Made by a program: the position numbers and the translations under genes
Shown: one piece after another, positions 22,905 to 31,106 of the stretch
Numbering within the stretch: the first letter of the stretch is position 1
Layout: each line of letters starts with the position of its first letter
The notes under the pieces: generated by a model
Told to the model about the DNA's origin: nothing
Seen by the model: only the letters and a program-made list of their open reading frames with translations
The model's database searches: none
Assembly (NCBI GenBank): GCA_023898385.1
Contig: CP060220.1
Coordinates: 3,162,001-3,226,000 of the forward strand
Reading direction: 5' to 3'
Source: Pseudobdellovibrionaceae bacterium
GTDB lineage: Bacteria > Bdellovibrionota > Bdellovibrionia > Bdellovibrionales > UBA1609
Length of the DNA: 64,000 nucleotides

Positions 22905-25493
22905 ATGAAAAATCTCTACCTCGTTGACGTCAGCAACATGTTTTTTCGCGCCTATTACGCTATTCCCACAATGAATAATTCAAAAGGTCTGCCGACCAAC
23001 GCTCTTTATGGTTTTTTGGCTATGTCATTAAAGTTGCTCAGGGAGATTAAACCCGATTATTTGGTTTATTGTTTTGACCGAAAAGAACCTTCATTCAGAA
23101 ACGAACTCTACGAAGAGTACAAAGCTAACCGAACAGAAATGCCTGAGGATTTGGTGCCCCAAATCCCTTACATTCGAAAACTCACGCAAGCTTTAGGTAT
23201 AAAAGATCTGGATCTGCAAAACTACGAAGCTGACGACATTATAGGTAGTCTTACGGAGTGGGGAAAAAATCAGGGTGTCGATGTCACCATTGTTAGCGGT
23301 GATAAGGATTTTGCGCAATTAGTAGGGCGTGGGGTGACCTTGTACGACACCATGAAAAACGTGCGCTACGATGCTAGCGGAGTGGCAGAGAAATGGGGTG
23401 TGCAGCCAGAGCAAATCATTGATTATTTAGCCCTTGTGGGTGACAGCAGCGACAATATCCCGGGAGTGCGAGGCGTGGGGCCCAAGGGCGCAGAGAAACT
23501 TTTAGCAGAATATAAAACCCTCGACGGCATTTATGAAAACATTGATAAGATCTCGGGAGAAAGCCTTAAACAAAAACTGATCGACGGCAAAGATTCGGCT
23601 TATTTGGCTAGAAAGCTTGTCACCATTGTTTCTGATTTACAGTTTGATGTGGGGCCAAGTGATTTGAGCCTGAAGGCCATCGACAAAGGACATCTCTCAG
23701 AGTTGCTGGCTGAACTTGAATTTCAAAGTTTCGCAAAAAAACTCTCCGGTGACGTGGCCGTCGAACAAGAGCCCACTCCGGCGGGACAACAAAAAGGCAA
23801 AAAATCTACGTCTAAATCAGCAGCTGCACCAGGGGCACCGGTAAAGGTATCCTCGCTTCCGGTAGATAAACTCAAAACTGAAACTTGGTCTCTTGAAAAG
23901 TTAGATAAGAAAGTGACGCCTTATAGTGAAATATGGGCTGTGATCAACGAAAGAGGTTTTTGTCTTGGTGTAGGTGATACGGCTGTGCAGGTGGAGGCTT
24001 CACTAAATGAAGTGGGCCAAGTGCTAGACAACAAGTGGCTGTCTTGGTCTGGTTTTGACCTAAAACAAATTTGGACAGAATTAAAATTAGAAGCCCCAGG
24101 CCATGCCCAAGCAGACCAAATGTTGTCGGCCTATGTTTACCGTCCGGGCAATGTCACTGACTTTTCAAAGGTGTACAACCAAATAAGCGGGCAGGCATTG
24201 CCAGATTTAGCCAGTCCTTCAGATATTTTAGCGGCTCAATTGCAACTGGCCCCTTTGCTGGCGGACAAGGTCGTCGAAGTCAAGGGTGAGGGGGTATTGA
24301 AAACAGTCGAGCTTCCTCTGATCAAGGTCTTGTACCAAATGGAGAGGCGAGGCATTGGTATCGATAAAAAAGAACTTCATCGGCAAAGTGAGACCTTGGC
24401 TGTTGATATTGCTTATCTTGAAAAGAAGATTTTTAAAGAAGCCGGTGAGAGTTTTAATATTTCAAGTCCCAAGCAGTTGGCTGAAGTATTATTTAACAAA
24501 ATGGGCTTGCCCGCGGGCAAAAAAACAAAAACCGGATACAGCACGAACAGTGACGTTCTGGGTAAGTTGGTTAACACTTATCCAATTGCGCAATATGTGC
24601 TCGACTATCGTGAATTGGCAAAGTTGAAATCCACCTACGTAGATGCTCTGCCGGAGATGATCGATTCAGTGTCGGGTCGGGTTCATACAAATTTTCGGCA
24701 AGCACTTACGGCAACAGGAAGGCTTTCCAGTGCAAATCCCAATTTGCAAAACATACCGATTCGAACAGAGCGTGGTCGTGAAGTAAGAAAAGCCTTTGTT
24801 GCGGCACCCGGTTGCCAGTTTATTTCTGTAGATTACAGCCAAATTGAACTTCGAATATTAGCTGAGATTTCTGGCGATGAAGGTTTGCTGAGAGCTTTTA
24901 ACCACAATTTAGACGTGCATGCGGCCACGGCCAGTGAGATTTTTGATGTGAAACTTGAGGATGTGTCTCCTGAAATGCGGCGAATGGCGAAAGCTGTCAA
25001 TTTTGGTATCGCCTACGGGCAGGGCGTCTTTGGTTTATCTGAAACATTAAATATCGACCGTGGAGAAGCCGCTGAAATCATAAACAATTATTTTTCGCGG
25101 TTTAAAAGAGTGAAAGACTATATGGAGTCCACCGTTGCGGAAGCCTACAAAACAGGTTACGTGGAAACCCTATTTGGCCGTCGCCGGTATATTGATGAGC
25201 TTAAGTCTAGAAATAACAATTTAAAAAAATTCGGTGAACGAGCGGCCATCAATGCTCCCATACAAGGGACCGCCAGCGACATTGTCAAACTAGCCATGAT
25301 CAGCGTGTTTAATGATGTGTCCGCAAAGATGATCTTGCAGGTGCACGATGAACTGCTGTTTGAGTGCCCCACTGATGAACTAAATATTCAGTCTCAAGAG
25401 ATCCAACAACTGATGGAGAACGTCGTCAGCTTGAAGGTCCCATTAAAAGTGAATGTGGCATCTGGTAACAATTGGGAAGATGCCCACGCTTGA
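22905..25493 (+). CDS. polA: DNA polymerase I
   Basis: An 862-residue protein for gap filling and primer removal. The N-terminal 5'-nuclease (1-290) has intact acidic motifs (NYEADDIIGSL, VSGDKDFAQL, GDSSDNIPGV). The polymerase domain has motif A DYSQIELRILAEIS, motif B RRMAKAVNFGIAYG and motif C QVHDELLFE. The middle region (about 300-430) corresponds to the 3'-5' proofreading fold, but I cannot find its DxE, NxxxD and YxxxD catalytic motifs, so proofreading is probably lost. An Ala/Ser/Lys-rich linker lies at about 285-325. A bidirectional terminator follows at 25623. Confidence 0.97.
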   Translation: MKNLYLVDVSNMFFRAYYAIPTMNNSKGLPTNALYGFLAMSLKLLREIKPDYLVYCFDRKEPSFRNELYEEYKANRTEMPEDLVPQIPYIRKLTQALGIKDLDLQNYEADDIIGSLTEWGKNQGVDVTIVSGDKDFAQLVGRGVTLYDTMKNVRYDASGVAEKWGVQPEQIIDYLALVGDSSDNIPGVRGVGPKGAEKLLAEYKTLDGIYENIDKISGESLKQKLIDGKDSAYLARKLVTIVSDLQFDVGPSDLSLKAIDKGHLSELLAELEFQSFAKKLSGDVAVEQEPTPAGQQKGKKSTSKSAAAPGAPVKVSSLPVDKLKTETWSLEKLDKKVTPYSEIWAVINERGFCLGVGDTAVQVEASLNEVGQVLDNKWLSWSGFDLKQIWTELKLEAPGHAQADQMLSAYVYRPGNVTDFSKVYNQISGQALPDLASPSDILAAQLQLAPLLADKVVEVKGEGVLKTVELPLIKVLYQMERRGIGIDKKELHRQSETLAVDIAYLEKKIFKEAGESFNISSPKQLAEVLFNKMGLPAGKKTKTGYSTNSDVLGKLVNTYPIAQYVLDYRELAKLKSTYVDALPEMIDSVSGRVHTNFRQALTATGRLSSANPNLQNIPIRTERGREVRKAFVAAPGCQFISVDYSQIELRILAEISGDEGLLRAFNHNLDVHAATASEIFDVKLEDVSPEMRRMAKAVNFGIAYGQGVFGLSETLNIDRGEAAEIINNYFSRFKRVKDYMESTVAEAYKTGYVETLFGRRRYIDELKSRNNNLKKFGERAAINAPIQGTASDIVKLAMISVFNDVSAKMILQVHDELLFECPTDELNIQSQEIQQLMENVVSLKVPLKVNVASGNNWEDAHA

Positions 25494-25622
25494 GCAATCT
25501 AATTTTGGTGATGCTGATGGAATGGAGGGCGAAGTGAGGAAGGTCGTGGTTGAATTAAAGTTAAGTCGTCGTAGATGATTGAATTTGATTCGTGAATATT
25601 CAGGTGAGCTTTTATGAAAGCG

Positions 25623-25652
25623 AAAAAAAAGGCGACAGAAGTCGCCTTTTTT
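25623..25652. terminator. Bidirectional rho-independent terminator
   Basis: GGCGAC-AGAA-GTCGCC forms a perfect 6-bp GC-rich stem with a tetraloop, flanked by A8 on the left and T6 on the right. It lies between convergent polA and the lipoprotein gene at 25671 and can serve both strands. Confidence 0.92.
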
Positions 25653-25670
25653 ACCGGTAGATTTTAGTTA

Positions 25671-26150
25671 TTACGGCATCACTTGGCAGTCTGAGTCTGT
25701 TAGAGCACCATTGGATAGGGCACTGTCTTTACAACAAAAAATGTCCCCCGTTTGCGGGCCGTCATCGCTGGGGCCGCCACCATTGTCCACAAAATTAAGC
25801 CATGCAATAGCTGTCGAGGCTCCGGGAATAGATGAAACGGGGTTGTCATAGTCGTCAAGCCATCCAGTAGATCCTGTGAACGAGCAGCTGCCACCAGAGC
25901 AGGTTGCAGCACCACTAATAAACGCGATCACAGAGCCTGTGAATTCGGCGCAGGATTGCGTGGCCCATCCCACATAAGTTTCGTTGCCATTCCCTCCGGT
26001 ATCGCAAACCGAATCAAGGCCTGATGTGCAAGTGACTGAAATGCTGGGGATACTCGAGCTGCTGCCAGAGCTATCACTGTCTGACTTTAAGCAACCAGAA
26101 ATAGCTAGCGACGTCACACCAATGATCACGGCCATTAAGGATTTTTTCAT
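25671..26150 (-). CDS. Small Cys-rich lipoprotein
   Basis: 159 residues with a lipoprotein signal ending in LAISGC (Cys20). A Ser/Asp-rich linker follows the lipid site. The mature domain has about eight cysteines (CTSGLDSVC, CAEF, CSGGSC, FCCKD, DC), suggesting several disulfides, and many Gly/Ser. No family recognised. An AGGA-type ribosome site precedes the ATG. It is monocistronic, ending at the shared terminator. It is probably anchored to the outer membrane facing the periplasm or cell surface. Confidence 0.75.
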   Translation of the reverse strand: MKKSLMAVIIGVTSLAISGCLKSDSDSSGSSSSIPSISVTCTSGLDSVCDTGGNGNETYVGWATQSCAEFTGSVIAFISGAATCSGGSCSFTGSTGWLDDYDNPVSSIPGASTAIAWLNFVDNGGGPSDDGPQTGDIFCCKDSALSNGALTDSDCQVMP

Positions 26151-26268
26151 AGGATTCTCCTGTAGTCGTTAATGATTATTTTTGGAACCAATCATAACTA
26201 TGAGGCTCGCCAACAGTGCGCTCAACTAGGGGAGAAATCCGTTTGATAAATCTGGACGTAGGTATTGT

Positions 26269-27540
26269 CTATTCAAGTCCAAGGGCGCGCAAGTCATCAA
26301 TGGTGACGGCAGCGGCCCTGTCGTCTATCTCTACTACATAGAATAGCCCACGAATTCGGGATTCGTTACGAAAGGTGGGTGCGAGGCCAGAGGCCTTCAT
26401 CAGTTCATTGAGTAATAACTGTTGGTCATTATAGGTTAAATCGTCATAGGTCTTTTCTCTTTGTGACACACAACCGATAGTTTTCACAAAGGGATGATAG
26501 GGGGCAGACGAGTCAAAGCTCCACCATCCGGTTCCATGGATACGAAAAAGACCACGGCCGGCATCGCGCGCAATACTCGCTTGCCGCCACCAGGTTTGGG
26601 TATGGTTTGATGGAGGGAGCAACAAACGGGTTTGGGCCTCATCGTTGCCGGCTTCTACAAAATTCATAATCACTCTTCTAAAATCACCATATTTAATTTT
26701 ATTATCAGTGTCAGGCATCACCGAATCCAGTCGCCAAACACCTGCCGGCGTGTCGCCATTAGATTGGTAGTAGGGGCGGTCCTTTCGCGAATATCCCAGT
26801 GCCGGCTGTGACCAAAGTATTCCGTTGGTGTTTCTGACTAAGTCATGAGAGCGATCTGACAAAATCATCAGGCAAGGATACTGACGATGGCTGCGGCAAA
26901 ACATAAATAGGCGAGGGGTATTTAGATAGCGACCATTCTTGTAATCAGCAATTCCCTCCGCAGGTTGCAGGACCAAATCACGAACCACATAAGCTGGCAG
27001 AGGACCTTTGCCTTTTGTTTTTGTCCAATCCCACTGGGGCTCTCGGATAGAAAAAAACATCTTACGCCAGTGTTCAAGCTTGGTGTTCTGCCAAAGCTTT
27101 TCTCGTGCGATCATCAAGACTGATACAGACTCGTCGAGTTCAGATTTTTCATGAAGGCGCGCCAGAGTCACATCAATGATTCGGCCGCTTTCTTTCGGTG
27201 CTACAGCAATAGACAATCCCGCCAGTCGAATCAGTGTGGCCAAACTGAGAGCGTTAAGATTGAGGCGATGGATAATCTCTGTTGTCTTATTGAAAAATCG
27301 ACCGTCATCCACAAGAGTTTCGATCTGTTGGAGGGCGATATTAACAACTTCTCGGCAAGTGGAGTCAGTGCCAGTACATTGGAGCATCTCCACCAGGGCA
27401 TCCATATCATTGGCCGCAAAAAGCGCAGGAATGCTCTCGTAAAGATTTTCCTTCTCCACTTCACTCAACATCGGCTGTGCCGATAAATGAAACGCCCCGC
27501 CAGCCATCAATAATAGAAAGAAACCAAAAACTCTGACCAT
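26269..27540 (-). CDS. L,D-transpeptidase-like (YkuD) secreted protein
   Basis: 423 residues from the ATG at 27540. The frame stays open far upstream, but that stretch is the hairpin repeat and shadow sequence. A signal peptide (MVRVFGFFLLLMAGG, ending near SAQ) is followed by a helical domain of about 220 residues and then a C-terminal catalytic domain. In that domain His335 (HGTGWW) and Cys357 (KTIGCVSQRE) match the YkuD HxnGC pattern. The usual Ser/Thr-His before Gly-Cys is replaced by Thr-Ile. Such enzymes form 3-3 peptidoglycan crosslinks or attach proteins and D-amino acids. Predatory Bdellovibrio use several on prey wall. The ribosome site is weak. A second L,D-transpeptidase gene diverges across the hairpin at 27567-27792. 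Confidence 0.8.
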   Translation of the reverse strand: MVRVFGFFLLLMAGGAFHLSAQPMLSEVEKENLYESIPALFAANDMDALVEMLQCTGTDSTCREVVNIALQQIETLVDDGRFFNKTTEIIHRLNLNALSLATLIRLAGLSIAVAPKESGRIIDVTLARLHEKSELDESVSVLMIAREKLWQNTKLEHWRKMFFSIREPQWDWTKTKGKGPLPAYVVRDLVLQPAEGIADYKNGRYLNTPRLFMFCRSHRQYPCLMILSDRSHDLVRNTNGILWSQPALGYSRKDRPYYQSNGDTPAGVWRLDSVMPDTDNKIKYGDFRRVIMNFVEAGNDEAQTRLLLPPSNHTQTWWRQASIARDAGRGLFRIHGTGWWSFDSSAPYHPFVKTIGCVSQREKTYDDLTYNDQQLLLNELMKASGLAPTFRNESRIRGLFYVVEIDDRAAAVTIDDLRALGLE

Positions 27541-27566
27541 GCCCAACGGTACCCGGTTCCGTTTGT

Positions 27567-27792
27567 AATAGGTACCTGCTTCCCTTTGTGGCGACAGTGC
27601 GTCAGGCGAGCCCATGCTCCCCACACACGGGCATCGACGTCCTCCCGATGTGCATGGCGTATCCGGGTTGCGGCACGAAGTGACGCAATCCGAAGACGAC
27701 ATGCGGCCACTCGGGTCGGCGTCGATGCCCGTGTGTGGGGAGCATGGGCTCGCCTGACGCACTGTCGCCACAAAGGGAAGCAGGTACCTATT
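27567..27792. repeat. Giant hairpin element, copy 1 (perfect 73-bp inverted arms)
   Basis: Left arm 27567-27639 and right arm 27720-27792 are perfect reverse complements over 73 bp. They start AATAGGTACCTGCTTCC and end with its complement. The 80-bp centre contains a 72-nt core (27644-27715) that also occurs at 52599-52670, inverted, with one difference. A 46-nt part of it recurs at 37776-37821. The core itself can fold: a 12-bp stem with a GAA loop, flanked by a GCATG/CATGC pairing. The element sits between two divergent L,D-transpeptidase genes, and no transposase is nearby. Reading frames run through it with few stops. Confidence 0.93.
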
Positions 27793-27919
27793 ACGCGTCG
27801 ATGGATCTGAAAAAATTATAAAAGTGTCGCCCTGTTCGGTTTTTCTAAAAAGTTCATCGAAGTCATGGAAGCATCTCCCACTGAGGTCGGGGGACCTCGT
27901 TAAAACAGGAGGGGGGAAT

Positions 27920-29353
27920 ATGAAATCACCTTTGGGTCGATGGAAAAAGGCCGTGGTGTTGCTGGGTCTTACTAGTCTAGTGGCAGCTTGCGGATATGAA
28001 TACGAAGATGATGACACGCAGCCGGCACCGCACACCGGAAACTCAATATACGAAAAGCAAGTGAGTCCGTTTTCACTTTTGGCGACACCGGCGAATCCGG
28101 GCCGAAGGATGTACGTGTACGCATCTCGCTTGCGAGTGAGATCGACACCAGAGATCAATGAAGACAACATTGTTGGCATACTGTCGATGAACGACGAGGT
28201 GGAAATTATCAAAGACGGTTTTGAAAACAGTTTTGTTGAAATCGCCATCATTACCACCAGCGATGATGTGGATCCGGCACCTCATTACTACGTTTCGAAT
28301 CGCTATCTTGCAGATAAACAAGTGCAAGAGGTTGATAGGGTTAATAGCCCCTATTTTATGATTCAAAATGTGGCCACTGAAAAATTGCGGATTTACGAGC
28401 GCTCTTGTGCTTCGCGAGGATGTATCCATAAGATGGTGCTTGAAGCTGATTTGGCTGTGGGTGAAAAGACCAGGAACCGCCAGACCATGACCGTGATGGG
28501 AAACTTTAACATTATGTCGTGGCACAAGTTTTACCAGGATGCGGGAGCACTATATCCATCGTGGTATGATCCCACGTTTCCATCGCTGCCGCAGCCTGGA
28601 GCCTCTTTGACCTCGTGGTTAAGCAAGGATCTGTTGCCTGCATGGGGCGGATCATTGCGTGGCGCTTTTGGTTGGTACACCGCTAAAGTGGGCCCAGATG
28701 CGCGCTATCAATGGACTCACGGTACGTTTGGGTGGGGTGAGGATAAGAAAAAGTTCATTGAAGCCACCCGGGGTTTTTGGGCCAATTTGTTTGCAGACCC
28801 ACGAAGTCACGGCTGTTCTCGTACAGACAATGAATCCATCGCCTACGTAAGACACCTGCTGCCTGTGGGTAGTCCTATAATCAAAGTATACGCCAAAGAG
28901 GCCTACGCGGATTCTCAACTGAGAAGCTATTCTCAGTCTAAACAGCGATGGGAATATATTCTTACCAAAAATGGCGTGCGACAGGATGGGCAAAAGCCTG
29001 ACCGTCAAGGTGTGTTATCAGCAGGCACACCAAGCCATCAATGGCTAGAAGAGGGCACGTATCAGGTCAATGCCTGGCCGCAAGCCAAGGCATTTAGAGA
29101 GGGGTCTTTTGGTGCGACCAGTGGCGAAAATGGAAATGTCTATGCTCTGGATGACGATGAAATGCGAGGCGTGTTTCTTATCGACCAGGGGCGGTTGATC
29201 AACTACCGGCATCCATCAAATTTAGGTGTAGGTGGGTACAAAGACCAGTTGCTTCCAAGCTACGTCATAGCTGAGTCGGGCCTCGACTACACACTGCCAG
29301 AGCCGCCACCCACTTGGAATGATGAAGACGATGAGTACGATTATTTGAAATAA
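27920..29353 (+). CDS. SH3b and L,D-transpeptidase lipoprotein
   Basis: 477 residues from the ATG at 27920, which has AGGAGGGGGG just upstream. The longer open frame is rejected. The lipobox is VAAC with Cys24. An SH3b domain (about 62-110, YVYASRLRVRSTPEINEDN) probably binds peptidoglycan. The YkuD catalytic domain has His267 (THGTFGW) and the motif SHGCSRTDNE with Cys299, so it is complete. A C-terminal region of 150 residues is unassigned. The enzyme should remodel peptidoglycan from an outer-membrane anchor. Its divergent neighbour has the same type of domain, suggesting paired roles. Confidence 0.9.
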   Translation: MKSPLGRWKKAVVLLGLTSLVAACGYEYEDDDTQPAPHTGNSIYEKQVSPFSLLATPANPGRRMYVYASRLRVRSTPEINEDNIVGILSMNDEVEIIKDGFENSFVEIAIITTSDDVDPAPHYYVSNRYLADKQVQEVDRVNSPYFMIQNVATEKLRIYERSCASRGCIHKMVLEADLAVGEKTRNRQTMTVMGNFNIMSWHKFYQDAGALYPSWYDPTFPSLPQPGASLTSWLSKDLLPAWGGSLRGAFGWYTAKVGPDARYQWTHGTFGWGEDKKKFIEATRGFWANLFADPRSHGCSRTDNESIAYVRHLLPVGSPIIKVYAKEAYADSQLRSYSQSKQRWEYILTKNGVRQDGQKPDRQGVLSAGTPSHQWLEEGTYQVNAWPQAKAFREGSFGATSGENGNVYALDDDEMRGVFLIDQGRLINYRHPSNLGVGGYKDQLLPSYVIAESGLDYTLPEPPPTWNDEDDEYDYLK

Positions 29354-29387
29354 TAATTCAGCACTAGTGGTCGGTGAGGAAAGTGCA

Positions 29388-30032
29388 TTACTCGTATTTT
29401 TCCCAGCCGGCCACTCTGCCAGCTTCAAAGTAAATCACCCGTAGCTCTTTTTTATAACCCTCACTGGATGACACATAGGTTTTATATTGCCAGCGTTCAT
29501 TGCCATACAGAGGGTTACCGGCCACTTCTACAAGATCGGGGTCGCCCCAACTTTGGCTCACCGCTTTTTTTGTCATTCCAACAACAATGTCTCGATTTTC
29601 AATGAGCTCTTCGACGGCGTCGGAATAGGCTTTTTCTTGGCTGCTGATTCCGCGGGTAGCGGCCCAACGGCTGCGGGCTGAATCAGAGGGAATACTCAGG
29701 TATTGAATGCGTTCGGCATCTGATTGTAGGTGAGGTTTAACTCGATAATACTGTTCTTTTGATCGCGATGATCCGAGTTGTCTCTCTAGTCGTTTCAGCT
29801 GCAGCCTTTGGTAAACTCGTTGTTGTTCAGCCGGGGTCAGCGGGCGCTCGGTGGCTATGCCTAAATCTTCTTGGGCTTGAATTCGTTCATGTTGCCATTT
29901 TTCTACCTGATATTTCTGGGCTGTTGATTGACTGAATCCGTAGTCAGATGTGTATCCACTGTATGGGCTTCGCTCAAAACTAGTGCAGGCCGAAAGTCCG
30001 GATATAACGCTGAAAAGAATAATTGTCCGCAT
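29388..30032 (-). CDS. BamE/SmpA-like lipoprotein
   Basis: 214 residues from the ATG at 30032, preceded by AAGGAGTAACT. An upstream ATG is less likely. The lipobox is LSAC. A Gln/Arg-rich helical stretch (about 40-110) precedes a C-terminal domain with IVVGMTKKAVSQSWGDPDLV, then GNERWQYKTYVS and RVIYFEAGRVAGWE. This is the pattern of SmpA/OmlA (BamE)-type small domains. It is much longer than BamE itself, so it is a relative, not a confident BamE. The gene ends 34 bp from the end of the convergent transpeptidase gene. Confidence 0.7.
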   Translation of the reverse strand: MRTIILFSVISGLSACTSFERSPYSGYTSDYGFSQSTAQKYQVEKWQHERIQAQEDLGIATERPLTPAEQQRVYQRLQLKRLERQLGSSRSKEQYYRVKPHLQSDAERIQYLSIPSDSARSRWAATRGISSQEKAYSDAVEELIENRDIVVGMTKKAVSQSWGDPDLVEVAGNPLYGNERWQYKTYVSSSEGYKKELRVIYFEAGRVAGWEKYE

Positions 30033-30118
30033 AGTTACTCCTTGGATAGTTTCAAATCGGTACACGAGCTAAAAAAATTTAGACCCAATGAACATTTTTT
30101 TTGCAATAATGTTGAAAT

Positions 30119-31081
30119 ATGGCCGACGAAGTAAAAACAGATGACGAGTCACTTACCGAAGATGGGGATCTCTTTTCTTTAGATGACCTCGACAAAATGC
30201 TAGAGGACACCGATCCTGAGTTTGCTCAATCCCTCGACGAAATGAAAAACGACAAAGATCTACAGTCGGCTGAGGTTCAAGATATTGAGATCGATGAAGG
30301 TGAGTCCAGCGAACCAGGTCAACCGTCGAAAATGAAGTTGGCATTGAAGAAAGTCCTCAGGCCAATCAAAAAAAAGGTAATCACCCCCGCTCGAAAAATA
30401 GTGAATGCCGCAATTGGCCGGTTGGTCTGGACCAAGGCATGGGTTAAACGTACAACAAAAGAAGCAAAAACATTTGTAATCAATGATCTTCCTGACCGAA
30501 TTAAATATTTTCGTTCCCATTTTAAGAAAACGGCCCATGACAGATGGTTGTGGTTTAAAGCTTTGTCTGGGATGCAAAAGACCCTGGTGGCCCTGGTTGT
30601 GCCGTTCATTAGCTTGGTCTCTGCACTGGTAATTATGGTTACAAAGGGGGTCTCACTACCTATGCTAGAGCCCCCGCTTATTGGAAATCTAGAGGAGTAT
30701 GCCGACTCGGTGGTCAAATACAATGTGGCCACAGATATGGTCAATTACTACCGGGCATTTCGTCAAAACGAGTTTACAGTTCAACTGGATCGCATCGTTG
30801 TAAATATTCGTCCCAGTCAAAGTTCATCGTCGCTACCCATGGCTGCAATAAGACTGTATCTAGCTGGTTCAACACAGCAGACAGCCATTGAAATAAAAGA
30901 CCGAGAAAAAGAGCTAAAAGATGTGATTTCTCGAGTGGTCGAAGACATGTCTTATGACGACTTAAACTCCACTCGCGGAAAAGAACAACTTAAAGAACGG
31001 GTGATCAATGCCGTCAATCAGCGCCTCAACGTGGGAATCGTGATGGCTGTCTACATGGAAACTTTTGTGATCAAACCCTAA
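30119..31081 (+). CDS. FliL-like membrane protein
   Basis: A 320-residue protein with an acidic, probably disordered N-terminal 70 residues, a basic helical section (about 70-150), one membrane helix (155-174, TLVALVVPFISLVSALVIMV) and a periplasmic C-terminal domain. The tail (RVVEDMSYDDLNSTRGKEQL, then KERVINAVNQRL and VYMETFVIKP) fits the FliL family, which forms rings around flagellar stators. The long cytoplasmic part is not typical of FliL. No flagellar genes flank it, so it may serve another motor such as the Glt/Agl system further on. Confidence 0.75.
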   Translation: MADEVKTDDESLTEDGDLFSLDDLDKMLEDTDPEFAQSLDEMKNDKDLQSAEVQDIEIDEGESSEPGQPSKMKLALKKVLRPIKKKVITPARKIVNAAIGRLVWTKAWVKRTTKEAKTFVINDLPDRIKYFRSHFKKTAHDRWLWFKALSGMQKTLVALVVPFISLVSALVIMVTKGVSLPMLEPPLIGNLEEYADSVVKYNVATDMVNYYRAFRQNEFTVQLDRIVVNIRPSQSSSSLPMAAIRLYLAGSTQQTAIEIKDREKELKDVISRVVEDMSYDDLNSTRGKEQLKERVINAVNQRLNVGIVMAVYMETFVIKP

Positions 31082-31106
31082 ATACAGATTGCTAGCGAAA
31101 AATACT

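Noticed and set aside
27567..27792. Integron attC site or CRISPR-like repeat
   Set aside because: No integrase, no cassette array, no spacers; arms far longer than attC stems and core pattern does not match.
27541..28257. Upstream extension of the L,D-transpeptidase ORF (662-residue frame)
   Set aside because: It runs through the hairpin repeat and the start of the divergent gene; the signal peptide and ATG at 27540 define a normal protein.
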